NCBI RefSeq assembly: GCF_017743995.1
Contig: NZ_JAGHRB010000002.1
Coordinates: 248,001-312,000 of the forward strand
Reading direction: 5' to 3'
Source: Ruegeria sp. R13_0
Lineage (GTDB): Bacteria; Pseudomonadota; Alphaproteobacteria; Rhodobacterales; Rhodobacteraceae
DNA length: 64,000 bases
Shown: one piece after another, positions 16,376-25,321 of the stretch
Layout: every line of letters starts with the position of its first letter
Position numbering within the stretch: the first letter of the stretch is position 1
Position numbers and translations under genes: made by a program
Notes under the pieces: model-generated
Databases searched by the model: none
Told to the model about the DNA's origin: nothing
The model's input: only the letters and a program-made list of their open reading frames with translations

Positions 16376-17298
16376 CAGATGTCGTTGTGTCGACACGCGG
16401 CCTGACCCGGCAATTCGGAACAAACACCGCCGTCAACGATCTGGATCTTGAGATCAGAACAGGCCAGATCTACGGGTTTCTTGGCCCTAACGGCTGCGGC
16501 AAGACAACGACCCTGCGTATGCTGACCGGGCTACTGACGCCGACCAGCGGATCCATCTCGGTTCTGGGTCGATCCATGCCCGAAGCGGCAGAACCGCTCA
16601 AGAATGAGATCGGGTACATGACCCAGATCTTCTCCTACTACCGCGACCTGACCGTGCTGGAAAACCTCAGGTTCGCGGCGGAAATCTACGGTATCCCGGC
16701 AAAAGCAGCGAAAGATCGGATCGACGAGCTGCTACACACCTACGACCTGATAACAAACGTAAATCAACTCAGCGGCAGCATGAGCGGAGGGCAGCGGCAA
16801 AAGCTGGCCCTTGCGGCCACGATCTTGCACCGACCCAAACTGCTATTTCTGGATGAGCCGACCTCGGCCGTCGATCCCGAAACACGCCGCACGTTCTGGG
16901 AGCAATTGTTCGATCTGGTCGATCAGGGTGCCACCATGATCGTTTCCACCCATTTCATGGATGAGGCCGAGCGCTGCCACCGTCTGGCCATCCTTCAGCA
17001 TGGTGTCAAGAAAGCGGACGGATCACCGCGCCAGCTTATGAATGATCTTCAAGCTGACGTTGTCGAGGTCGAAGGCCCGGATCTGCGCAAGGTTAAACAT
17101 GAGCTGGACGGCAGGCCAAAGATATTGTCGACCGCTCAGGTCGGCTCTCGCTTGCGGGTTCTGGTGGACAAAGCCGAGCCTCAGCCGGTGGACATGCTGC
17201 GCGCCCGGCTTGAGGGGTTCTCTGATCTGTCCCTGACACCTCAGAGGCCAAATCTAGAAGACGTCTTTGTCAGCGCCACGCGGGGGGAAGACCAATGA
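16372..17298 (+). CDS. ABC transporter ATP-binding protein (drug/lipid efflux type)
   Basis: The 308-residue ATPase has Walker A GPNGCGKTT, the signature SGGQRQKLALA and Walker B LLFLDEPTSAVDPE, followed by the STHFMDEAERC switch histidine region. The C-terminal ~80 residues form the extra domain seen in CcmA/YbhF-type exporters. It overlaps both the adaptor and permease genes by 4 nt, so the three form one MFP-ABC-permease exporter like YbhGFSR. The cargo is unknown. Confidence 0.92.
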   Translation: MTDVVVSTRGLTRQFGTNTAVNDLDLEIRTGQIYGFLGPNGCGKTTTLRMLTGLLTPTSGSISVLGRSMPEAAEPLKNEIGYMTQIFSYYRDLTVLENLRFAAEIYGIPAKAAKDRIDELLHTYDLITNVNQLSGSMSGGQRQKLALAATILHRPKLLFLDEPTSAVDPETRRTFWEQLFDLVDQGATMIVSTHFMDEAERCHRLAILQHGVKKADGSPRQLMNDLQADVVEVEGPDLRKVKHELDGRPKILSTAQVGSRLRVLVDKAEPQPVDMLRARLEGFSDLSLTPQRPNLEDVFVSATRGEDQ

Positions 17299-18440
17299 TC
17301 TCGGCCCGCCGTATCGCAGCCGTCCTTAGGAAAGAGCTGTTGCAGCTGCGGCGGGACCGGATGACCTTCGCCATGGTCATCATGATCCCGCTGATCCAGC
17401 TTTTATTGTTCGGATATGCGATCAACACCAACCTGCGCCACGTGCCTGTGGCTGTTGTCGATCAATCCCAAACCGAGCTGTCCCGCATGTTGACGCAGAT
17501 GGTTCAGGCCACACAGGTCGTGACGGTCACCGAGCACCTGACAACCCCACAAGAGGCCGAGCGCGCGATCACGCAATCCCGCGTGCGGGCCGCGCTGATC
17601 ATCCCCAGGGACGTCAGCCAGCGCCTTGCTCGCAGCCCGTCTGTCGGGCTGGGCTTGCCCAATTCAACAGATCAAACCAGCAGTCGACCCGTTGCGCATT
17701 GGATCGTAGATGGCTCGGACACGATGGTTGCAAGCGCGATCAAATCCCTTCGAACGATGCCCTTGACCGAATTGCTGAGGCTACCTGCCAACCGGCAGGT
17801 TCCGACATTTGAAGTGACACTGTACTTCAACCCTGAACAGCGATCCGCGGTCAATATCGTGCCAGGTCTTGTGGGGGTGATCCTTACGATGACGATGATC
17901 CTGTTCACCTCCGCCGCGATCGTTCGGGAACGCGAACGCGGGAACATGGAGATGCTGATCAACACACCGATCAAGTCGATCGAGTTGATGCTGGGCAAGA
18001 TCATCCCCTACATCTTTCTGGGCCTGATCCAGGTCGCGATCATTCTGGGGCTCGGGCATCTTCTGTTTGACGTCCCCATTAACGGAGGGCTGGGCACACT
18101 GCTGGTGGTGACGCTGCTGTTCATCATCGCCAGCCTCTCGCTGGGGCTGGTGATTTCCACGCTGGCCCAGAACCAGCTTCAATCGATGCAGATGACCCTC
18201 TTTATCCTGCTGCCGTCCATCCTGATGTCCGGGTTCATGTTTCCGTTCGACGGCATGCCTCAACCGGTTCAGATCATCGCACAGGTGTTGCCGGCCACGC
18301 ATTTCATGGAAATGATCCGGGGCGTGGTTCTGCGCGATGCCTCTCTCTATGATCTGCGCGCGGAGATCCTGTGGATGATCGGCTTTGCCATTTTTGGATT
18401 GCTGGCAGCAACGCTGAGGTTCAAAAAGCGCCTGGGCTAG
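17295..18440 (+). CDS. ABC-2 type permease
   Basis: The 381-residue membrane protein has one N-terminal helix (MTFAMVIMIPLIQLLLFGYA), a periplasmic domain of about 150 residues, and five C-terminal helices including the GLVGVILTMTMILFTSAAI and LFILLPSILMSGFMFPFDG segments. This is the ABC2_membrane_3 layout of YhhJ/YbhR-type efflux permeases. It is the last gene of the exporter operon. Only one permease is present, so it probably works as a homodimer. Confidence 0.9.
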   Translation: MISARRIAAVLRKELLQLRRDRMTFAMVIMIPLIQLLLFGYAINTNLRHVPVAVVDQSQTELSRMLTQMVQATQVVTVTEHLTTPQEAERAITQSRVRAALIIPRDVSQRLARSPSVGLGLPNSTDQTSSRPVAHWIVDGSDTMVASAIKSLRTMPLTELLRLPANRQVPTFEVTLYFNPEQRSAVNIVPGLVGVILTMTMILFTSAAIVRERERGNMEMLINTPIKSIELMLGKIIPYIFLGLIQVAIILGLGHLLFDVPINGGLGTLLVVTLLFIIASLSLGLVISTLAQNQLQSMQMTLFILLPSILMSGFMFPFDGMPQPVQIIAQVLPATHFMEMIRGVVLRDASLYDLRAEILWMIGFAIFGLLAATLRFKKRLG

Positions 18441-18453
18441 CGAACCATCTGGC

Positions 18454-18473
18454 GCTTGAACGGCATTTCAAGC
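18454..18473. terminator. Possible hairpin terminator between convergent genes
   Basis: GCTTGAA-CGGCAT-TTCAAGC forms a 7-bp stem 13 nt after the permease stop, in the 104-bp gap between convergent genes. There is no T-tract, so the call is weak. Confidence 0.35.
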
Positions 18474-18544
18474 AAATCGCCGCCCTATCTCGGTTTGCAT
18501 TGAAAGCGTTCAGCCGGTAGGCCTCGAAATCGCAGGCGTTTTGT

Positions 18545-19417
18545 TCAATCCAAGGCCCGAAGTCTCTTTAGCAAAGACGAGGTATCCCAGCGGCCGCCGC
18601 CGAGTTTCTGAACATCCTTGTAAAACTGATCGACCAGCGCCGCCACCGGGAGGCTTGCCCCGGTTTCATTTGCAGTATCAAGACAAATTCCCAGATCTTT
18701 GCGCATCCAATCCACCGCAAAACCGTGGTCAAAATGGTCTTCCAGCATCGTCTCGTACCTGTTGGCCATCTGCCAGCTTCCGGCTGCGCCCTGGCTGATA
18801 ACCTCGACGACCGCGCGCCCGTCCAGACCGGCTTTCTCGGCGAAATGCAAGGCCTCGCTCAAGCCCTGAACCAGACCGGCGATCGCAATCTGGTTGCTCA
18901 TTTTCGTCATCTGACCCGCACCGCTTTCGCCAATCCGACGACAGATCTTCGAATAGACCTGCATGATCGGCTCGGCCGCGTCGTATACAGCTTGATCCCC
19001 ACCGCACATGATCGAAAGGACACCGTTCTCGGCCCCGGCCTGACCGCCCGAAATCGGCGCGTCCACAAAGCCCAAACCCAGATCCTTCGCCGCCGCATAC
19101 AACTCGCGTGTGACTTTCGCTGAAACGGTCGTGTGATCCACGAGCGTGGTGCTTTGCGACATCCCGGAGAACGCTCCGTCCGCACCCGTGCAAACGCTGC
19201 GCAGGTCATCATCATTCCCCACACAGGTCATGACAAATTCTGCCCCCTCGGCCGCCTCGCGCGGGGTTGCGGCCATCGAGCCACCATGTTCGGCAACCCA
19301 GGCTTCGGCTTTGGCAGCCGTCCGGTTGAAAACCGTCACGTCGTGGCCTGCGGCCTGCAAGTGGCCAGCCATCGGATAGCCCATCACGCCCAGGCCGAGA
19401 AAAGCAAGTTTAGCCAT
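18545..19417 (-). CDS. 3-hydroxyisobutyrate dehydrogenase-family NAD(P)-dependent oxidoreductase
   Basis: The 290-residue beta-hydroxyacid dehydrogenase has the Rossmann start FLGLGVMGYPMAGHL, the substrate-binding block DAPISGGQAGAENG, and the catalytic lysine region GAGQMTKMSNQIAIAGL. The family includes 3-hydroxyisobutyrate dehydrogenase and tartronate semialdehyde reductase. It is the last gene of the TRAP transporter operon, 15 nt after the 2-hydroxyacid dehydrogenase. Together the two suggest processing of a small hydroxy acid or semialdehyde, such as a glyoxylate- or tartronate-level intermediate. Exact substrate not determined. Confidence 0.87.
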   Translation of the reverse strand: MAKLAFLGLGVMGYPMAGHLQAAGHDVTVFNRTAAKAEAWVAEHGGSMAATPREAAEGAEFVMTCVGNDDDLRSVCTGADGAFSGMSQSTTLVDHTTVSAKVTRELYAAAKDLGLGFVDAPISGGQAGAENGVLSIMCGGDQAVYDAAEPIMQVYSKICRRIGESGAGQMTKMSNQIAIAGLVQGLSEALHFAEKAGLDGRAVVEVISQGAAGSWQMANRYETMLEDHFDHGFAVDWMRKDLGICLDTANETGASLPVAALVDQFYKDVQKLGGGRWDTSSLLKRLRALD

Positions 19418-19432
19418 TGGTTAAATCCTCTA

Positions 19433-20395
19433 CTACAAAAGGTCTCGCGGTGTTTGACCCGCAAAAAAGGCGTCCAGATTGTCCAAAGCACGAAAGCCCA
19501 TCGCGTCTCGGGTTTTGGTTGTGGCGCTGCCGATATGCGGCAACATGAAGATGTTTTCATGCGCTGCAAATTTTGGGTTTCCACCCGGTTCGGTCTTGAA
19601 ACAATCAAGCCCGGCAGCAGCCAGCTTGCCGCTTTCGATTGCGCCCAGCAAAGCGTCTTCGTCAACAAGCGCGCCCCTCGCCGAGTTCACCAGAACCGCT
19701 CCGTCAGGCAGTTTTGCCAGATTTTCGGCATCCATCAGGTTCACGGTTTCCGGTGTTGCAGGACAATGCAGTGACAAGAAATCCGCCACCGTCAACAACG
19801 TGTCGATGCTGTCGTGATATGTCGCGCCTTGCTCTTGTTCAGGCGACAGGCGGCTGCGGTTGAAATAGTGAACCTCCATATCAAAACCGCGCGCCTTTTC
19901 TGCGAACGCGCGGCCCACGCGGCCCATACCGACAATCCCAAGCCGAGCGCCGGTGAGCTGTTTACCGACCATGAAGGACGGGCTCCAACTGTCCCAGGCA
20001 CCGGTGCGCATAAGGCGGTCCCCTCGAACCGCGTGCCGCGCGGCACCCAGCATCAGCAACATAGCAAGCTCGGCCGTGGCGTCCGACAGGACGTCGGGCG
20101 TGTTTGTCACGACAATCCCCTTCGCCGCTAGGGCTGGAAGGTCACAATGATCTACGCCCACTGAATGGTTCGCCACAATCTTCAGCCGTGGATCGAGCTT
20201 TGAGACGACCTCGGCCGAGAAATGTTCCGAGTGACAGGGCATCATCGCGTCGACCTTCGCGCTCATGGCGATGATCTCGTCTGCCGTGCCCGGCGTGTCG
20301 GCCTCGTTCAGGATCACGTCATAGCCTTGCCGCGCGCGCGCAATCGTGGCATCGGACACCCGACGCGGTAGCCAGAGTACGGGTCTATCGCTCAT
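19433..20395 (-). CDS. D-isomer-specific 2-hydroxyacid dehydrogenase (glyoxylate/hydroxypyruvate reductase type)
   Basis: The 320-residue enzyme has the NAD-binding motif LGIVGMGRVGRAFAEKARGF, the catalytic arginine region VLVNSARGALVDEDAL, and a C-terminal LPHIGSATTKTR histidine. These features place it with D-glycerate dehydrogenase/glyoxylate reductase (GyaR/GhrB-like). The ATG at 20395 has AAGGA 8 nt upstream and is preferred to an in-frame start at 20443 inside the neighbouring small gene. It lies between a small membrane protein and an HIBADH-family gene in the TRAP operon. Confidence 0.88.
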   Translation of the reverse strand: MSDRPVLWLPRRVSDATIARARQGYDVILNEADTPGTADEIIAMSAKVDAMMPCHSEHFSAEVVSKLDPRLKIVANHSVGVDHCDLPALAAKGIVVTNTPDVLSDATAELAMLLMLGAARHAVRGDRLMRTGAWDSWSPSFMVGKQLTGARLGIVGMGRVGRAFAEKARGFDMEVHYFNRSRLSPEQEQGATYHDSIDTLLTVADFLSLHCPATPETVNLMDAENLAKLPDGAVLVNSARGALVDEDALLGAIESGKLAAAGLDCFKTEPGGNPKFAAHENIFMLPHIGSATTKTRDAMGFRALDNLDAFFAGQTPRDLL

Positions 20396-20399
20396 GGGG

Positions 20400-20594
20400 T
20401 CAGTCCTTTTTGATCGCGTCTTCCCAGAAATTGTACAGCGCAAGGGCTATGACGAAGACCGCAATACACAAGAATGGAAACCCGCCCCAGAACCCGGCAA
20501 AACCGGTCGAGATACTGTGGGCAAGGCCGAGAACGAACACCATCATCAGGCCGGTGCCAATGAGGCCCATGAGAATATTTGTCAGTCGTGACAT
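20400..20594 (-). CDS. Small two-helix membrane protein, function unknown
   Basis: The 64-residue protein has two hydrophobic segments (LMGLIGTGLMMVFVLGLAHS and FPFLCIAVFVIALALYNFW) and a charged tail ending in KKD. It fits exactly between the amidase stop and the next gene, 4 nt before the latter, so it is probably a translated member of the operon. I do not recognise a family. A role as an accessory to the TRAP transporter is only a guess. Confidence 0.65.
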   Translation of the reverse strand: MSRLTNILMGLIGTGLMMVFVLGLAHSISTGFAGFWGGFPFLCIAVFVIALALYNFWEDAIKKD

Positions 20595-20610
20595 AGGATT
20601 GCTCTCCCTT

Positions 20611-21954
20611 CTATTCTTGCGTTCTGAGGGTTCTTTGAACCCATAAAGCTGTCCGAAGAAGCCGATCGTCTTCTTCGACCGCGCCGATTAGTTGGACACC
20701 AATGGGCAGGTCATTCTGCCCCACCAACAAAGGCAGCGTGAGGCAGGGCAATCCCGCCAGCGTCCAGGTGAGGCAGAAAACGGAATCTCCGGTATGGCCC
20801 GCACTCAGCGGAACGGCTTCGCCGGTTGCTGCCGGGGCCAGGATTGCGTCGAATTCATTGAAATACTCGGCAAAGAAGCCCTGAGCGGACGCCATGACGG
20901 CCAAGGCGTCTTGATATTGCGCTTCGCTGATATCTCCGCCGCGGGTGATTGCGGATTGCATCTCAGGGCTGAGCTCCGGCCAATGCGCGTTCGAGATTTC
21001 GGCCATGTTTTGGCGAATCTCAAAGTCATAGATCGTTTTGTGAACGGTGATCAGATCGGCCAGTTGCGGCGATACCGAAAAACGCTCGACCCTTCCACCA
21101 AGCCCCTCGATAACGGCGTTCAGCCCCTCAAGCGCATCTGCATCAAGGCGGCCGTTGAACGGAAAATCGAGCCAGGCAATGTTCGGTTCGACCGGAACCT
21201 CCGCCTGCGCACCTGCTAGCATATCTGCTCGCGGCCGGGCAAAGCTGGCGGGGTCGCGCTGGTCATATCCGGCGACCACGTCTGTCAGCAAAGCGATATC
21301 TTCCAGCGTGTTGGCGAACCCCCCAACGTGGTCCAAAGAGACCGACGTCCTGAAAACCCCATGTCGCGAGATCATTCCACGCGTGGGTTTGAAACCATAG
21401 ACGCCGCAGTATGAGGCCGGACGGATGACCGAGCCACCAGTCTGAGTGCCGATGGCCAGAGGCACGTGTCTGGCCGCAACGGCCGCGGCCGATCCGCTGG
21501 ACGAGCCGCCCGGTGTTCTGCTCGCATCAAAAGGGTTGGTGGTATCGGTCGGATGCATGAAGGCAAGCTCGGTCGTCTTGGTCTTGCCCATGATGACGGC
21601 GCCAGCCTCGCGCAGGCATTCAATCAGCCTTGCATCTGCCTCCGGCTGTCGGCCCGAAAAGATCGGTGTGCCCCGCTGCGTGGGCATGTCTTTTGTGTCA
21701 ACAATGTCCTTCAGCCCCACGGGCACGCCGTGCAAGGGGCCTGTCGCCCGTCCGGCCTTGCGAATGCGATCCAGCTCACGCGCCTGATCCAGCGCTACGC
21801 CTGCATCCAGATAAGCCCAAGCGCCGATGGTGCTGTCGGTCTCTTCGATGCGTTTGAGACAGTCCTCAACCAGTGCTTCGGACAAGATACGCCCGTCCCG
21901 AATGCCCTCGGCGGATTGAACCGCCGAGAACAATGACAGATCGTGTTTGGTCAT
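20611..21954 (-). CDS. Amidase signature-family hydrolase
   Basis: The 447-residue amidase carries the complete signature. The catalytic lysine lies in GVPVGLKDIVDT, and the TPGGSSSGSAAAVAARHVPL block and GTQTGGSVIRPAS follow. The last contains the cis-serine and the nucleophilic serine of the Ser-Ser-Lys triad. It hydrolyses a C-N amide bond. It is not a GatA: it lacks partner genes and sits in a catabolic operon, overlapping the TRAP large permease gene by ATGA. The imported compound is therefore probably an amide, or becomes one. Confidence 0.9.
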   Translation of the reverse strand: MTKHDLSLFSAVQSAEGIRDGRILSEALVEDCLKRIEETDSTIGAWAYLDAGVALDQARELDRIRKAGRATGPLHGVPVGLKDIVDTKDMPTQRGTPIFSGRQPEADARLIECLREAGAVIMGKTKTTELAFMHPTDTTNPFDASRTPGGSSSGSAAAVAARHVPLAIGTQTGGSVIRPASYCGVYGFKPTRGMISRHGVFRTSVSLDHVGGFANTLEDIALLTDVVAGYDQRDPASFARPRADMLAGAQAEVPVEPNIAWLDFPFNGRLDADALEGLNAVIEGLGGRVERFSVSPQLADLITVHKTIYDFEIRQNMAEISNAHWPELSPEMQSAITRGGDISEAQYQDALAVMASAQGFFAEYFNEFDAILAPAATGEAVPLSAGHTGDSVFCLTWTLAGLPCLTLPLLVGQNDLPIGVQLIGAVEEDDRLLRTALWVQRTLRTQE

Positions 21955-23315
21955 GGCACCCAGACCCCGAACAGGTAGTCAGGCAGCCACAGCGCGATGC
22001 CCGGGAACTGATACATCAGCACCATGCACAGGATCACGATGGCCAGATAGGGCATCAGACCTCGGAAGATCTCCATCAGCTGGATCTGGTTCTTGAGGAC
22101 CCCTTTCAAATAGTAGGCCGACATGGCCATCGGTGGTGTCAGGAATGAGGTCTGCAAGTTCAAGGCAACCAGCATCGCGAAGAAATACGGGTTGACGCCA
22201 AACGTCTCGAGCATGGGCAGGAAGATCGGCACGAAGATGATCAGAATCTCGGACCATTCAAGCGGCCAGCCCAGCAGGAAAATAATCAGCTGCGCGAGCA
22301 CCAGGAACTGCCAGGGCTGAAGGTTCATACCAACAACCCAATGCTCGATCACGTCATGCCCGCCGAGATATGAAAAGATCGACGCAAAGGTCCACGAGCC
22401 CACGAATAACCAGCACACCATGGCGGTGGCCTTGGCCGTGAGGAAGACGCTTTGCTTGACCTTGTCCCAGGTGAGCGACCGGTAGAGCATTGCCAGCACA
22501 AGCCCGCCCAATGCGCCCATCGCGGCTGCTTCGGCCGGTGTTGCTAGACCGCCGAGGATTGAGCCAAGCACCAGCAGGATCAAAACCGTCAACGGCACGA
22601 ACGAAATCAGCAGGTCCATGTAGATCTGCCGCTTTGGCGGAATGTCATCCTCCTGTGGTTTGGGGGCAAGCGACGGGTTCAGCCAGACGCGCACCATGAC
22701 GTAGACGATGTAGAGACCCGCCAGCATGAGGCCCGGAAAGACCGCCGCTGCATAGAGGCGCAGCGGAGAAAGTTCGGCAATGGCGGCGTAGACGATCAAC
22801 ATGATCGACGGCGGGATCAGGATGCCCAACGTGCCACCAGCACAGATCACGCCCGAGGCAAAACTGCGCTGATATCCCGCGTTGGCCATTGCCGGATAGG
22901 CCAACAATCCCATCAGGGTGACAACTGCACCAACAATCCCCGACGCCGTCGAGAACACCGCACAGGTCAGCAGCGCCGCAATCGCCAGAGACCCAGGCAG
23001 GTTGCGGGCTGCCATATAGAGCGAAAAGAACAGCCGGTCGACGATATTCGCCCTTTCGACAACGTAGCCCATGAACAGGAACAAGGGGATGGCAACAAGC
23101 GTGTCATTCTCCATCACCGAATAGGTGTTTTGGTTCAGCAGGTAGAAGATGTTGTTGTTGAAGATGTCCGTAATGCTCTCGGGCGCGGACTGGTAATAGG
23201 CGTAGTACCCGAACGCGACGCCCATGGCGAGCAGTGTGAACGCAATCGGAAAGCCCAACAGCACCAGCACAATAAAGAGGCTGAGCATCAGGATGGCGAC
23301 TTGTGGGTCAGTCAT
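21951..23315 (-). CDS. TRAP transporter large permease (DctM-like)
   Basis: The 454-residue protein has about 12 hydrophobic segments and typical DctM blocks (LLGFPIAFTLLAMGVAFGYY near the start, GTLGILIPPSIMLIVYAAI in the middle, LQTSFLTPPMAMSAYYLKG near the end). It forms the ion-coupled channel together with the DctQ protein, which it overlaps by 8 nt. The cargo is set by the DctP protein. Confidence 0.93.
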   Translation of the reverse strand: MTDPQVAILMLSLFIVLVLLGFPIAFTLLAMGVAFGYYAYYQSAPESITDIFNNNIFYLLNQNTYSVMENDTLVAIPLFLFMGYVVERANIVDRLFFSLYMAARNLPGSLAIAALLTCAVFSTASGIVGAVVTLMGLLAYPAMANAGYQRSFASGVICAGGTLGILIPPSIMLIVYAAIAELSPLRLYAAAVFPGLMLAGLYIVYVMVRVWLNPSLAPKPQEDDIPPKRQIYMDLLISFVPLTVLILLVLGSILGGLATPAEAAAMGALGGLVLAMLYRSLTWDKVKQSVFLTAKATAMVCWLFVGSWTFASIFSYLGGHDVIEHWVVGMNLQPWQFLVLAQLIIFLLGWPLEWSEILIIFVPIFLPMLETFGVNPYFFAMLVALNLQTSFLTPPMAMSAYYLKGVLKNQIQLMEIFRGLMPYLAIVILCMVLMYQFPGIALWLPDYLFGVWVP

Positions 23316-23916
23316 CGCTGCGACCTCCTTGCTTGGTGCCTGTTGTCTGAATTCGATCGACGGTTGATTCCATCAGCATGTCTTCGGTCTCGCGCACGTC
23401 ATCCAGACGGTCGAGCCAGACGCCATTTCTCATCGCCAGCCAGCATCTTGCCATCTCGGCAAGCCCTTGCAGCATTAGCAACACACCAGCGACCGGGATC
23501 AGGGTTTTGAAGAAATAGATCTGAATTCTGGCGGGGCTGTTCCAGCTGACTTCTTCATAGCGCCAACTGTCCTTGGCGATTTCCCAGCCGTACCAGAACA
23601 GGGCAAACATGCCGGGGAAGAAAAAGATGATATACAGAACGAAATCGACCCGCGCCTGCCAGCGGACCGAGAAAAGGCGGTACAGCACGTCGCCGCGCAC
23701 ATGCGCGTCTTGCGCCAGCGCATAGGCCCCGGCCATCAGGAACAGGGCGCCATACATCTGAACCATCATATCGAACGCCCAGACGGTCGGCTTGTTCAGC
23801 ACGTACCGGACGAACACTTCGTAGGACACCGAAAGTGTCAGAATTAGGATGCACCAACCGAAGGCTTTGCCGACCCATTGGCTTAGCCCTTCGATGGCGT
23901 GGATTGTCTTGATCAA
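23308..23916 (-). CDS. TRAP transporter small permease (DctQ-like)
   Basis: The 202-residue protein has four hydrophobic segments and a DctQ pattern (WCILILTLSVSYEVFVRYVL, FMAGAYALAQDAHVRGDVLY). It is the small membrane partner of the DctM protein. It is somewhat longer than minimal DctQ proteins, with a hydrophilic tail rich in D, E and R. Confidence 0.9.
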   Translation of the reverse strand: MIKTIHAIEGLSQWVGKAFGWCILILTLSVSYEVFVRYVLNKPTVWAFDMMVQMYGALFLMAGAYALAQDAHVRGDVLYRLFSVRWQARVDFVLYIIFFFPGMFALFWYGWEIAKDSWRYEEVSWNSPARIQIYFFKTLIPVAGVLLMLQGLAEMARCWLAMRNGVWLDRLDDVRETEDMLMESTVDRIQTTGTKQGGRSDD

Positions 23917-23998
23917 GGTCAGTTCCTCGCCTGTTCCGCCCGCAGTTCAGAAAGCCGCGCACCGGCGCGACCTTCCGTTTTCAATGAGGTGTCAGGCC

Positions 23999-25093
23999 TC
24001 AGCCGAAGTAGTGCTTATACGCCAGCTTGTAGTCAGGCTGGTTGAGGTTGAGGTAGTTCATGACAGTCTTCGCATAGGCCTTCTGGCTGTCGACGACCTT
24101 GGCAAAGAACGGATCTTCGTTCGAGATCCTTTCGACCACAACATCCCAAGCCTCGAGCTGAGCCTGCATCACGCTGTCAGGCGTGCGATACACGTTGACA
24201 CCCTGCTCTTCGGCCAGCGTTACCAGATCGTCGGCGTAGCGCTTGGTGTTGTTCCAGTAGAAGTTCGAGTTCTCGGCCTCGGACGCGTATTTCAGGATCG
24301 CCTGAAGCTCGGGCGCAAGCGCGTTGAACTTGTCCTTGTTGAACGTGACCTCGAAGAACTCCTGGCTCTGGTGGAACGAGGCCAGGTGATAGTGCTTGGA
24401 CACGTCCTGCATACCAAAGTCGCGGTCGGATGTGGGGTTGTTGAACTCGGCCGCATCAATCAGGCCGGACTTCATCGCGGGCTGGATCTCGCCCCCGGGC
24501 AGCTGCACAACGGACATGCCCATCTCAAGCAGAACATCTGCCGCAAGACCAACTGTACGGTACTTCAGACCGTTCATCTGATCCGAGCTTGTGATTTCCT
24601 CTTTGAACCAACCCAATGGCTGTGCGGGCATGGGCGAGTTGAAGAATGAAACAACGTTCAGGCCAAGGATGCCCATCAGCTCGTCAAACAGTTCCTGACC
24701 GCCGCCATAGTTCACCCAGCCCAGAACCTCTTGGCTAGACCACCCAAAGCACGGACCCGTACCAAATAGCGATGCTGTTTTGGATTTCGAGTACCAGTAG
24801 GCCGGAACGTAATGCGCCGCGTCCAGAACGCCGCGGTGGACCGCGTCCTGCATCTGGCTGGTTTTCACAACCGAATTCACAGGCAGAAGTTCGATCGTCA
24901 GTTTGCCACCGGACATTTCGTTGACTCGGTTGACGTAGGATTGCGCGTTCTCAAGAAAGATGCCGCCGCCCCAGGCTGCCTGCATCTTCATTGTCGTTCC
25001 TTCCTGCGCATGGACAGCCGGAGCAGCAAGCGCACCAGCACCTACAACAGCGGAGCCGCGCAGAAAGTTTCTGCGGTTCAAAGATTTTGTCAT
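23999..25093 (-). CDS. TRAP transporter solute-binding protein (DctP-like), Tat-exported
   Basis: The 364-residue binding protein begins with a twin-arginine signal (RRNFLRG at residues 7-13, then a hydrophobic run ending in AVHAQ). It has DctP-family features: LLPVNSVVKTSQMQDAVHRG, KYRTVGLAADVLLEMGMSVV with the conserved arginine that usually binds a carboxylate, and LPGGEIQPAMKSGLIDAAE. This suggests a carboxylate-bearing cargo. It is the first gene of a seven-gene operon and is divergent from the IclR regulator. Confidence 0.92.
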   Translation of the reverse strand: MTKSLNRRNFLRGSAVVGAGALAAPAVHAQEGTTMKMQAAWGGGIFLENAQSYVNRVNEMSGGKLTIELLPVNSVVKTSQMQDAVHRGVLDAAHYVPAYWYSKSKTASLFGTGPCFGWSSQEVLGWVNYGGGQELFDELMGILGLNVVSFFNSPMPAQPLGWFKEEITSSDQMNGLKYRTVGLAADVLLEMGMSVVQLPGGEIQPAMKSGLIDAAEFNNPTSDRDFGMQDVSKHYHLASFHQSQEFFEVTFNKDKFNALAPELQAILKYASEAENSNFYWNNTKRYADDLVTLAEEQGVNVYRTPDSVMQAQLEAWDVVVERISNEDPFFAKVVDSQKAYAKTVMNYLNLNQPDYKLAYKHYFG

Positions 25094-25195
25094 GTTTCCT
25101 CCCTAGACTGGGCCGTCGCCGATATCCCTTCGGCATTGGCACCAAACCCGCCCTCCAGCGGATAGAATCTACGATAAGCCAGATTCGCGATTTTT

Positions 25196-25207
25196 CAAAA
25201 TATTTTG
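25196..25207. promoter_or_regulatory. Candidate IclR operator 1, palindrome CAAAATATTTTG
   Basis: A perfect 12-bp palindrome within a longer imperfect dyad (25192-25211) lies in the divergent region between the TRAP operon and the IclR gene. Its centre is about 25 bp from a second palindrome at 25219-25235. Regulator binding is inferred. Confidence 0.45.
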
Positions 25208-25218
25208 GAAACTCTTTC

Positions 25219-25235
25219 ATTTTGAGCGTCAAAAT
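25219..25235. promoter_or_regulatory. Candidate IclR operator 2, ATTTTGA-GCG-TCAAAAT
   Basis: A 17-bp inverted repeat with perfect 7-bp arms and a 3-nt spacer. Together with the palindrome at 25196-25207 it fits binding by a tetrameric IclR protein, which commonly uses two dyads. The surrounding 120 bp is markedly AT-rich. Confidence 0.5.
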
Positions 25236-25321
25236 AGGCGCAATTTATTGTTTTTAATCCATTTATTATTTTCATTTTTTTGCACTTGCGAACAAGCTAG
25301 ACTCTTTTCACAACAAGCCAG

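Noticed and set aside
20611-21954. Amidase considered as GatA of the glutamyl-tRNA amidotransferase
   Set aside because: No GatB or GatC gene is nearby, and the operon is a TRAP-linked catabolic one.
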